From contig CM055905.1 in assembly GCA_029582155.1 (NCBI GenBank), positions 3,833,920 through 3,897,919 on the forward strand: DNA of 64,000 nt. The letters run 5' to 3'. This document shows positions 34,421 through 45,300 of the stretch, piece by piece (within the stretch, counting starts at the first letter, position 1; each line of letters begins with the position of its first letter). This DNA is from Panopea generosa (Eukaryota; Mollusca; Bivalvia; Adapedonta; Hiatellidae). Both the position numbers and the translations under genes were made by a program. The notes beneath the pieces were generated by a model. It ran no database searches. It was given only the letters and a program-made list of their open reading frames with translations, and was not told where the DNA came from.

Positions 34421-36103
34421 TTTGTTCAATGTGCTGTAACTGTTGGTAAACTCCCTATAGGTGTAGTTGTCCCCATTACTTTACTACCATGTAGATGTCT
34501 TTATTGGCTGTGGATTATAATAATCTTACATGGGTTTGTTCAATATGCTGTAGCTGTTGGTAGACTCCCTGTAAGTGTAGTTGTCCCAATTACTTTACTA
34601 CCATGTAGATGTCTTTATTGGCTGTGGATTATATGAATCTTACATGGATTTGTTCAATGTGCTGTAGCTGTTATTAGACTCCCTGAAAGTGTAGTTGTCC
34701 CCATTACTTAACTATCATGTAGATGTCTTTATTGGCTGTGGATTATATGAATCTTACATGGATTTGTTTAATGTGCTGTAGCTGTTGGTAGACTCCCTGT
34801 AAGTGTAGTTGTCCCCATTACTTTACTATCATGTAGATGTCTTTATTGGCTGTGGATTATATGAATCTTACATGGATTTGTTCAATGTGCTGTAGCTGTT
34901 GGTAGACTCCCTGTAAGTGTAGTTGTCCCCATTACTTAACTACCATGTAGATGTCTTTATTGGCTGTGGATTATATGAATCTTACATGGATTTGTTTAAT
35001 GTGCTGTAGCTGTTGGTAGACTCCCTGTAAGTGTAGTTGTCCCTATTACTTTACTACCATGTAGATGTCTTTATTGGCTGTGGATTATATGAATCTTACA
35101 TGTTCAATGTGCTGTAGCTGTTGGTAGACTCCCTGTAAGTGTAGTTGTCCCCATTACTTTACTATCATGTAGATGTCTTTATTGGCTGTGGATTATATGA
35201 ATCTTACATGGATTTGTTTAATGTGCTGTAGCTGTTGGTAGACTCCCTGTAAGTGTAGTTGTCCCTATTACTTTACTACCATGTAGATGTCTTTATTGGC
35301 TGTGGATTATATGAATCTTACATGTTCAATGTGCTGTAGCTGTTGGTAGACTCCCTGTAAGTGTAGTTGTCCCCATTACTTTACTATCATGTAGATGTCT
35401 TTATTGGCTGTGGATTATATGAATCTCACATGGATTTGTTTAATGTGCTGTAGCTGTTGGTAGACTCCCTGTAAGTGTAGTTGTCCCCATTACTTTACTA
35501 CCATGTAGATGTCTTTATTGGCTGTGGATTATATGAATCTTACATGGATTTGTTTAATGTGCTGTAGCTGTTGTTAGTCTCCCTGTAAGTGTAGTTGTCC
35601 CCATTACTTTACTACCATGTAGATGTCTTTATTGGCTGTGGATTATATGAATCTTACATGTTTAATGTGCTGTAGCTGTTGGTAGACTCCCTGTAAGTGT
35701 AGTTGTCCCCATTACTTTACTATCATGTAGATGTCTTTATTGGCTGTGGATTATATGAATCTTACATGGATTTGTTTAATGTGCTGTAGCTGTTGGTAGA
35801 CTCCCTGTAAGTGTAGTTGTCCCCATTACTTTACTACCATGTAGATGTCTTTATTGGCTGTGGATTATATGAATCTTACATGTTTAATGTGCTGTAGCTG
35901 TTGGTAGACTCCCTGTAAGTGTAGTTGTCCCTATTACTTTACTACCATGTAGATGTCTTTATTGGCTGTGGATTATATGAATCTTACATGTTTAATGTGC
36001 TGTAGCTGTTGGTAGACTCCCTGTAAGTGTAGTTGTCCCCATTCCTCTACTATCATGTAGATGTCTTTATTGGCTGTGGACTATATGAATCTTACATGGG
36101 TTT
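34421..36103. repeat. 114-bp tandem array, about 15 units, with long/short dimers
   Basis: Unit: TTTGTTCAATGTGCTGTAGC, TGTTGGTAGACTCCCTGTAA, GTGTAGTTGTCCCCATTACT, TTACTACCATGTAGATGTCT, TTATTGGCTGTGGATTATAT, GAATCTTACATGGA. Some units lack about 10 bp (GGATTTGTTT) at the junction. From about 35000 long and short units alternate, giving near-identical dimers of about 220 bp. Confidence 0.97.
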
Positions 36104-36439
36104 GAGGTTCGGATAGAAAATCGATTCCAAGTAATAACTGTTTTGGCGAGTTCCCACAAAAACAGTTATCCCAAAGGACAGAATTTTCTTTTCGAACCAT
36201 AAAAAGCCATGAATGATTCTTTTTCTTGCATACCAAACATACTAAATAATTATTTTGACTTGATTTATCATAATAAATTTTACAACCACTTTAAAGACAT
36301 TAAATTATAGGATTTATGTCATATATTTTATATGTTACGTCATGTAGACGATTCCAGCATCATAGCGCGACAATTTTATCTCGGCCCTAGGGTATAAAAA
36401 TATCTAACCCCGGTAAAAATGCAGATATCCTTATCAAAA
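36104..36439. other. Spacer with a short inverted repeat
   Basis: GGTTCGGATAGAAAAT and ATTTTCTTTTCGAACC (about 36112-36200), with AATAACTGTTTT and AAAACAGTTAT inside, form a small foldback. No gene. Confidence 0.5.
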
Positions 36440-36560
36440 GACAATGATATGTAATGCTGTCTATCAATCATCACAGAGTCTGGCTGGGTAGGGATTAGAA
36501 CACACAATGCAAGACTGACAGACAAAGAAGAGCAATGCACTATGGAATAATAGCAATTAA
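36440..36560 (-). mobile_element. SINE family A fragment (head and B box)
   Basis: Minus strand: TTCCATAGTGCATTGCTCTT, B-box-like GTGTTCTAATCCCTACCC, then AGACTCTGTGATGATTGATA, which matches family A just after the B box. Confidence 0.6.
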
Positions 36561-36956
36561 GTTCATCTGAACTTAAGCCAAATGGGCCATTTTTGGTTAA
36601 ATAATACATGTAGTTAATAGAAATAGAGCAAATGAGAACTGAATGTTGTTATCTCTTTTACTGCTAAATTTCTGAGAGCAAATAATTCTCAATGCCAAAT
36701 ACATTTCCAAGAAAACCAAGTAAATGGGTATATATTTATGTACCCGAACTCCCTTACTATAATATACTAATGCTAACATTATGAAACTTTCAGGTCACAC
36801 TGCATATAAATTCTATTTTTATTTCTCTCTTCATTTCATTAACATATGTACAAATGACCTTGACCTTAAATGCTAGTGCTACGTATCTGAGTATCCATGT
36901 TGCCGACATTGGCAATTGGTGCTTGATCCCCAAACAGCAACATTGGCAGCGAAAGA

Positions 36957-37190
36957 GTTAATGCGGTTTTAACACGACAGGATATGTATGGCATATCCAA
37001 TAATTGAATTTTACTGGTGAAGGACGACCTTGACCTTGGAACAAATCTGAGTAAAACCACCTGCTGCAAGTTCCTGGCAAAATTTGTCATAAAGTTTCAG
37101 GACCGAGCTTGGTCCAAACCCATGTCCTCAGTGGTGAGAGGCAAATTGTAAATAGACAACAAGTATCTTAGACTTTTCAACTGACGAGGA
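36957..37190 (-). mobile_element. SINE family B, diverged copy
   Basis: Contains GGATATGTATGGCATATCCA, TTTTACTGGTGAAGGACGAC, CAAACCCATGTCCTCAGTGG and TGAGAGGC in family B order (tRNA head at the right). Confidence 0.75.
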
Positions 37191-37282
37191 CCCTTGAATA
37201 AGAATCAAAGCAAAAGCTCATCAAAACTTTGGCCAAAAGAGCTAAATATTGACTTTTGAAGGATTTTTTTTTTGGTCACAAG

Positions 37283-37513
37283 ACCATAATAAATTAATTG
37301 CTAGATTGTCATTACCATCCGTCCCCTAATGTTCAGTCGGCCTTGACCCTTTTTATTTTCATAAAAAGATAATAATGAAAAAAAAACAATATTTGTTGTT
37401 TTTGTTATTTTTTTAAAAACAACAACAAAAAATAAAAAAAAAAAAAAAAAAAAAAACTCCCCCTATTTCAAGAAAATTCAGATGATAATCTAGCAATTAA
37501 TTTATAATGGCCT
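37283..37513. mobile_element. MITE family H with ~28-bp terminal inverted repeats
   Basis: Left AAATTAATTGCTAGATTGTC and right GATAATCTAGCAATTAATTT are inverted copies. The interior holds poly-A and poly-T tracts that also pair. Partial relatives lie at 43676-43790 and 58111-58200. It sits just past the predicted SELENOF 3' end. Confidence 0.8.
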
Positions 37514-37550
37514 AAGGCACATTAATAAAAAGAGATAAAACAATGGGTAG

Positions 37551-37556
37551 TTTATT
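37551..37556 (-). terminator. Candidate SELENOF polyadenylation signal AATAAA
   Basis: This is the first AATAAA on the minus strand after the SECIS element. Earlier AATAAA hexamers (38386-38391 and about 38545) would cut the transcript before the SECIS and so are unlikely to serve the functional mRNA. Confidence 0.45.
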
Positions 37557-37703
37557 TTTTATACAAATTTAATTATTTTTCACATTTTGTAAAAATGTTA
37601 CAATGACAAGACAATAAAAAGAAAATATTATTTTCATTCAAACTATGATAAATTCCCATTGGTCAATTTAAAAATTTCTTTCCACGACACATTTTTGTAT
37701 CAT

Positions 37704-37776
37704 CCAATCATACTCGACCATCCGACCCCGCCAGCCAATAGGTTTACAGCAGGGTTGTCATTAGGAACATAATTGG
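37704..37776 (-). promoter_or_regulatory. SECIS element of SELENOF
   Basis: On the minus strand a stem-loop matches the eukaryotic SECIS model. Helix I pairs CCAATTAT (37776-37769) with ATGATTGG (37711-37704). The core is ATGA (37761-37758) opposite GATG (37722-37719), which supplies the tandem G.A pairs. Helix II pairs 37757-37747 with 37733-37723 at 10 of 11 positions including G-U pairs. The apical loop carries AAA at 37745-37743, twelve bases after the ATGA. It is about 1.4 kb after the stop codon. SBP2 binding to this structure directs Sec insertion at UGA; this is known of the family, and the assignment here is by structure alone. Confidence 0.85.
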
Positions 37777-39125
37777 ACAATGCTTGCACACAAAATGAAA
37801 TAATTTCTTAATCAATGGAAACTTCCACCAATTCTAAATAAAAACAGTATAATCCACAATAAAATAGAACACCTCGCACACAAGTCAACTCTATCATCCA
37901 ATTAACATAGAAATCTACAGTGAAAGGAAAAAGATAGTATACACTGTATATAAACATTGATAGCTCAAAGTACAATAAATTTATTGCATAGAAATTTTGT
38001 ATATTTAAATTTCATCACATTATTAATCACAAAACAAAAATTTAATTCATTCCATAGCAAAACAATGTGAAAATATAGAGAACATTTAGAGTGAGTTTGG
38101 AAGGTCTGTATGTGAAAGAAACCCTGTCTCATCGAACGTTGCAGAATTGAGATCAGCATTGATTCATACCTGGAATGATATGCCACAAGCGAAATTCAAT
38201 GAGAAAAAGATGTTAAGCGTGTCTTACAGTTCAAGGGGCTCTTGACATTTCTGTAATTCTAATTACACGTGATTGGAAATAAACTAATTTTTTCACAAAT
38301 AATAAATCAAATTCCTTAAAAATTATGATTAATATTTTTTACTCATTTTTACTCATTTTTCAAACACAGCACGACTTAACTTGTTTTATTAATCAAACTG
38401 CCCAGGAACACAAACTTGTTAATGCAATGGCAAATACACAGGCTGTACGTGGCGAAAACGCTATTCCTTTTGCACTTTAGTTTCCAGACAGAACATTGAC
38501 AGTAAAAATGTTAATACTTTCTAAAATATAAAGTTCCAGAATGTTTTATTTAAGGATTAATATTTTCATATCAATGTACATTCATAAATGAAAGAAGATT
38601 GATTAGATGTGTCCCTTTATGGCTGTTTCAGTATTTTTAAGGTTAAACATGATTATAAAATACAAGCAAATGAATCTGTGGTATAATTCAGTGAATCTGA
38701 TGGCTCTGTAAGTTATGAAATTGATATCGGTATTAAAAAAATGTTTTTGCCAGAAAGTAAGCAAAATGTTTTTGCCATAATATAAGGCAGCATGTTAAAT
38801 TAAGTTTATGTTGATTTAAATCTTTGAATCAACCACTCAAGTCTTTAAATATCAACCACTTGCGCTGATCCAACAAAGTTAAGGTAAAGAATAGAGATGG
38901 TAAAGTGATTGATACCCACAAAGTGAACATTGAACAACACTTTAGCCACTAAACTACCACTGCACTACTGCCTTTATGATTCATACACACATAGCACCTT
39001 TATATTCTATGGGGTTGATTTGAAATGCACAACCAGTTTTCTCTCATATCTGCTGTTATAATGTTAATAATAGTTGGTAATGGATTTCTAGAATAAATCT
39101 TTCAAAACATTCATGCAAACACAAG

Positions 39126-39185
<60 letters not shown>

Positions 39186-39198
39186 CAAAACACAACAC
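37777..39198 (-). other. SELENOF 3' UTR, proximal part
   Basis: Sequence between the stop codon and the SECIS element. AT-rich, no ORF of note, no repeat family recognised apart from the (AC)n tract next to the stop codon. Confidence 0.6.
39127..39182. repeat. (AC)n microsatellite, about 28 units
   Basis: Near-perfect AC dinucleotide run at 39127-39182. It lies in the SELENOF 3' UTR, starting 17 bp after the stop codon on the minus strand. Confidence 0.98.
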
Positions 39199-39377
39199 TT
39201 ATTTCCTTAGTCGCTCATGAAAGAACTGTTCCACATTATCAGTGTCCCACTTCTCTATACCCAGATTCTCCACCACCTCTTTATTCTCGTCCAAAAGAAA
39301 AATTTCAGGATCCGCACCTCGGACATATTTTATCTCAAGGTTTGAAAACTTTGATGGCAAGTCGCCCTTGACGAATG
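39199..39377 (-). CDS. SELENOF: SELENOF exon 4 (C-terminal exon)
   Basis: Acceptor TTTGCAG; the first two bases complete GCA (Ala) with exon 3. It ends ERLRK then TAA at 39201-39199. A 62-aa plus-strand ORF here is the antisense shadow. Confidence 0.96.
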
Positions 39378-42300
39378 CTGCAAAGAAATAAGGTACATAT
39401 ATTAAAATATTATGTATGCTTTCAAAAGTTCAGAATTCATCTTATACAATATTAATAGTTTATCCTCATGTAGCCCTGGTTATATATTCTATATTGATAT
39501 TTTAAAATATGTAGTGAGCCTGCTTTAAATTGGCCCTGTCCAATATGTTTGTGACCACTGTGACCTCTGTCTCTGTATATATTTATGTGTGATGTCACAG
39601 TGACTGTGCACTTCTGAATGGATCAGCTGTTTTTGTCTACATGTATTGTAGTGTAGGAATGCAAGCGATTGTTTGATTGCATGTATTTTGTTAGATTCCG
39701 CTTACAAAAATAATTCCATGCAATTAACCCGCCAAGTATTGTCGCATGTCTAAATCTCGCACTCCATTTCACTAGAATGCTACTGAACTTCAATTAGTGA
39801 AGACCTTCATATTACAACTCTTAAAGAATGAAAAAATAATTAAATTTTAAATCAATATTTGTGAAATTATTTATTAATTTAACGCATTTCTGGCTATAAT
39901 TGTCCAATAAACAGAGAATACCATTTTAGTATCTGATATTATCAACTTTTCAGATGAGGCTTAGAAAAAATCACAGGACGAGGCTCTGCCGAGTCTTGTT
40001 TTTTTCGTGCCGAACCTGATGAAGTTGATAATATTAGACATTTACATGGTTTTCTTTTTATCATGTCAATATTTCTAGTTTGTTTTTTATTTATTATAAG
40101 TAAGATTAAAAGTAGTTCTGTCCAGATCAAAATGTATAAGTATACATAACGACGTCATGAAGTATACATAACGCCATCATGAAGTAACATAACGACGTCA
40201 TGAAGTATACATAACGAAGTCATGAAGTATACATAACGACGTCATGAAGTATACATAACGACGTCATGAAGTATACATAACGACGTCATGAAGTATATAA
40301 GCGACATCATAAATTATACATAACGACATCATGAAGTATATAAGCGACATCATAAATTATACATAACGACGTCATGAAGTATATAAGCGACATCATAAAT
40401 TATACATAACGACGTCATGAAGTATATAAGCGACATCATAAATTATACATAACGACGTCATGAAGTATATAAGCGACATCATAAATTATACATAACGAAG
40501 TCATGAAGTATACATAACGACATCATGAAGTAACATAACGACGTCATGAAGTATACATAACGTCATGAAGTAACAAAACGATGTCATGAAGTATACATAA
40601 CGACATCATGAAGTATACATAACGCCATTATGAAGTATACATAACGACGTCATGAAGTATACATAACGTCATGAAGTAACAAAACGATGTCATGAAGTAT
40701 ACATAACGACATCATGAAGTATACATAACGCCATTATGAAGTATACATAACGACATCATGAAGTATACATAACGCCATCATGAAGTATACATAACAACGT
40801 CATGAAGTATACATAACGACGTCATGAAGTATACATAACGTCATGAAGTAACATAACGACATCATGAAGTATACATAACGCCATCATGAAGTATACATAA
40901 CGCCGTCATGAAGTATACATAACAACGTCATGAAGTATATATAACGACGTCATGTGCCTGATAAACTTGCAATGATGTGATTAACCTATTTTTATCAGGC
41001 AGGCAGTTTATTCGAGGGAGATGTACTCTATACACATGGATCTGTGTTGATTCACCATCAGCAGATAGCCCAGTGTAGTGTTGTAATTTGAATATCTCCT
41101 CTTACAAATATTTACCACCCTGGAAGTAAAAGTTGGGTGTGTAACATTTTCAGTTAAATAATCTTTTCTGCAAAAATATGAAGTACGTTGTTTGTTTAAC
41201 AGACGTGATTTGAAACTTAAATTTTTGACAATTTGAGTCTGAGTCTAAATCACAAACTAAAAATACTGATGAATTAAGGCCCTAACGCAGAACTGCAGCA
41301 AAAATTAATAAAATATATAGCTTAAATAGTACAAAAGTTCTCCACATTCTTGGAATACATTAGAATAGTTTATACTCGTTTATTTTAGCTCGAAAAAAAG
41401 CTCAAAGTTTTTATGAACCAGTCACGAGTCCACTTCCTGGTTAGAACCAGTACTGAATGTTTTTGTTTTCCTTTTGAGAGATCATCGGATCGAGCGGAGG
41501 ATTGAACCTACAACCTAAAGCATAAGCGCCGAACACTCTATCCACTGCACTATCCACCCTGTTAAACACCATACCCAACATATTGTAGGTTATATATGGC
41601 ATGTAGTGTTATTATCCAAGATGAAAGATCCAAGATGCACAGACATGAAGCTGAGCAGAATTGTGGTCCTTCCACATGTAACTGGCAAACTTTATCATAC
41701 AGCGTGTCTGGGCTCGAACCCCCAACCTCACCAGTGAGATGTAAGTCATCTTAGGATGCCGCTTTAGACCACTTAACCACGGAGCAGTCCTCCCACTCCC
41801 CCATCTGAGCTGGAAATAATGTTGTTTACTAAGTATACATACCCTGTACCTGGGGGTACCTCCCCAACTTTCATCCACACACACGTAGTTCTGCATATGG
41901 ATAAACCTGAAATGAATAATGATAAAATACATTTATACACAACTGTATTGCAATGTCAAGTTGTCTGCATTCACTAATATAAAATATTGAATGTATTATA
42001 TCTGATAGCACAAGCCCACTGAAAGACATGTCCAAGGCATAGTACCACCATTGGAAAAAGGAAGTGCTTCTGTGGGGTAGTCGCATAAAGGCAGTTATAG
42101 TTCTTGTTTCTTCTTCTTTAAAAATGCATTTCATTATTTTAATGCTCATTTCTTTATTTGAATGACATTAATGATGTATTTTGAACATTTTGAAAGCATT
42201 GTCATGTTTAAATTGTGAATTTAGAAGAAAAAAAAAGATGCTTTGAAATTGGGGTACGAACACATGATTTCGGAAGTTTAGTTTCACTTTGTCACCAGTG

Positions 42301-45300
42301 TACACACTGAGCAGAAAAAAAGATCTCTTATGTGACACATAATCTCTACTTTTCTCATCATATTTTGGTAGTGTAGAGGTTGACAAACAGTAAAATGTAA
42401 GTTTCACTTCTTTCGTTTTGTCTCTCTATGAATGATAAGTGTTGAAACTTTTATTATTTACTAAAGAATAAAGAAAAAACAATCAATGGTGAGCTTACAC
42501 CTCCAACACCTAACAGAGCCATTTGCTTGTGTTAAAAGGAAGAATACCAGGATTTTTTCCAAAATATCATGCCTATATAATTATATAATCACCTAAACAT
42601 TATTTATTTTCACAAGTCAAAATAATCTTTTGACTAGAAATGTGTCTGTCAATACAAACATTCCTACTACTGAATGGAAACCAACTTTTTAACCTTAAAT
42701 TAATAAAAAAAAAAGGGGTAACAATTCCTGTAAAATTTGAATGACACTGACAAATATCAATCTTGGCCTTTATTTTATAATTATACACAACTATACACCA
42801 CATATTAATTAATGTTGTTGTATGGTGTTTAGCGTCGCTTTCAACAATTTTTCAGTCATATCGCGATGGTGTCTACTTGAGACAGTATTCTAAGCGTTGT
42901 CACACTGGAGTATCATGCCGCAGCACATGGTATGATACCCCACCCAGTCAAATTATACTGACACCGGGCCAACCAGACCTAGAACTCTCCTCTAAATGCT
43001 GAGCGTCAAGCGAGGAAGCTTCTAGTATTATTTTTAAAGTCTTTGGTATGACCCGGCCCGGGATTTAACCAACGGCCTTCCGCCAGCGAGGCGGACGCTC
43101 TAGCACTAGACTACGCTGCAGTCTCATATCACCCTTTCACCATTTTTTAAATGGTTGGAATATAATAATGATCCATCACAATTCTTTGAAAAGCAGACAT
43201 ATAAAAAAAAATAAGGGATTTCAAACTAGACCTTTGTACCCAGGTTAGACTAAAACAGATTTCGCTCTTTAAATGAGTATGCTATGGTGCACTAAGTCAG
43301 CCATATAATTTAATTTTGATCAGCCATATTGGTAACATATTTTGAATTTGGTTTACCTTGGGAGTCTTAATGATGTATCAATTTATATATATATTTTTTT
43401 AATGGGGTGTAATACCATTTTATTGGTGGAGGAAGACCTCAGACTGAATTTGAGTAGAACCACTGTCCTTCTGCAAGTAACTGGCAAACCTTGTGACTGT
43501 CACATAAAGTTTTTGGAGCCAGCTGGATTCGAACCCAAGACCAGTGAGAGGTATGTGATCTTGAGATGAGCCTTAGACCATGGAGGACCATTGTCTCAAA
43601 TTATAATATACTGGTAGTTTTTGTTTTTGTTAACATGTTTAGGCATATTGGAAATTCCAGTTCATTTGTATATTAGGCCATTACAAATTAATTTTGCTAG
43701 ATTATCATCCCAAACTGCCCCTTATTTCATTTTTTTTTTTATGAAAATAAAAAGGGTTGGGGCAACCTGAAAATTAAGGAGCAGTCTGATAGACCACTCG
43801 GCCATGGAGACCCCTCATGACAATGTTTAATTCAATTTTTACTCATTTTCACTCGATTTTTCTTTTGAATTTTACCAATAAAAACTGATGGATATAAAAT
43901 ATGTCTTTTTTTATCATATAAATTATGATCACGAATGTGAAATTTGATGTCTCTCAGCCATTTACAAGAGTCGTTGCTGGTGCAAGAACCCATATGACTA
44001 TCGGGGCTTTCAATCATGTGAATAATATCTGAACAAGTTTGGTCAGGATCCCATGAAACTAAAGCTGCAGTCCGTGCTGCGGTGTTTACAAGAAAAGTTA
44101 ACTGGAAAGATAATTTGCTATCACATATAAGCCCTTCTGGCCTTTGGCCTGTAGAGCTAAAAAGTAAAAGAAAATGTAGATCTGCATAACAAAACCAAAA
44201 CAATTGTGTACATATGTAGATCTGCATAACAAAACCAAAACAATTGTGTACATTTTTAAATTATCAAAAAAAGGAACAATATCTCAAAATTATGGTAGAA
44301 CCAAACTTGACATTTACATGTATATAAAATTTTCATCTGTAATATATATATATATTATTTCTCCTTCAATACAGAATTTTATTATGTTTTCAATTACCCA
44401 AACAATAAATTTCAATTACCCAAACAATAAATTTCGGACAATATCTATAATTTTTAAAGACCTATATAAAAAAATGTTTGTTTTCCAATTCCAGCCATCC
44501 CATAACAATCTCTTTGGTTAGAATTTTTCAAAATATTCTCAGTCGTAGTTGTTACATGTGTTTAAAAAGATTTTCTGATTGATCACTAAAAACAAAGAAT
44601 ATAAACTGGCAAAAAATTTTTTTTCTAAGGGTTGCCTAATATTTATTAAGACTCAAAATATGTTTTGTAATAGTTTCATAAGTAAGGTTTATCAGCAGAG
44701 CTTCAGACCCAGGAGTGGACGGTCTCCAGTTTAACCCCTTACTAGTCCGGGCCGTAGCAAGAGACAAAAACCAAACCATGCTAGGTGTCTGAGGGTGCAT
44801 GTTCCCCCGAAAAACTCTGAGTTTCTAGAATGCATTTTCTGTGGTTTCCTGATAACCGAGGTAAATGTTTAGCCTTTCAAATCAATAACATCAACTGCAT
44901 TTAATACAGTTGTCCATGATTTACATCTTTATCTGGAATACACATTGGTAGCCTTTTAAACCTGACTTGTACATATCAACTCTAAGTAGATCTAATAAGA
45001 ATATTGTTTTCTCATTATAATATATTAGTACTAAAAATATGATATGTGAAGGATCTATGGCAGTTTGTTGCAAGAGCAATTCATATTTTGGGGATAACTT
45101 TATTTATTTTTTATAAAAAACTAATTAAAAATTTGACCATTTACAAGTTCTACAGGCCTCCGTTTGCCCCAGTGTGGCTGCGGCCCTGCCAGTACCATAC
45201 TTGCCCTTGAGTGGGTGCTTTATCTGCCCACTTAGTAATAATTAGTACTGGTTCTAGATTTAGTGAAGTTGTAAGGTTTTGCTAATGGCAGATATACAAA

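Noticed and set aside
31241-36103. CRISPR-like regular repeats
   Set aside because: Units are contiguous tandem copies without unique spacers, in an animal genome.
38340-39120. Other ATGA motifs on the minus strand in the SELENOF 3' UTR as SECIS cores
   Set aside because: None has both a helix and an AA at 11-13 nt; the structure at 37704-37776 meets every requirement.
39183-39371. 62-aa plus-strand ORF
   Set aside because: Antisense shadow of SELENOF exon 4.
41871-42149. Protein family with LPHRSTSFFQWWYYA, also seen at 53384-53578
   Set aside because: The shared peptide is the translated end of element K in both places; the frames diverge outside it.
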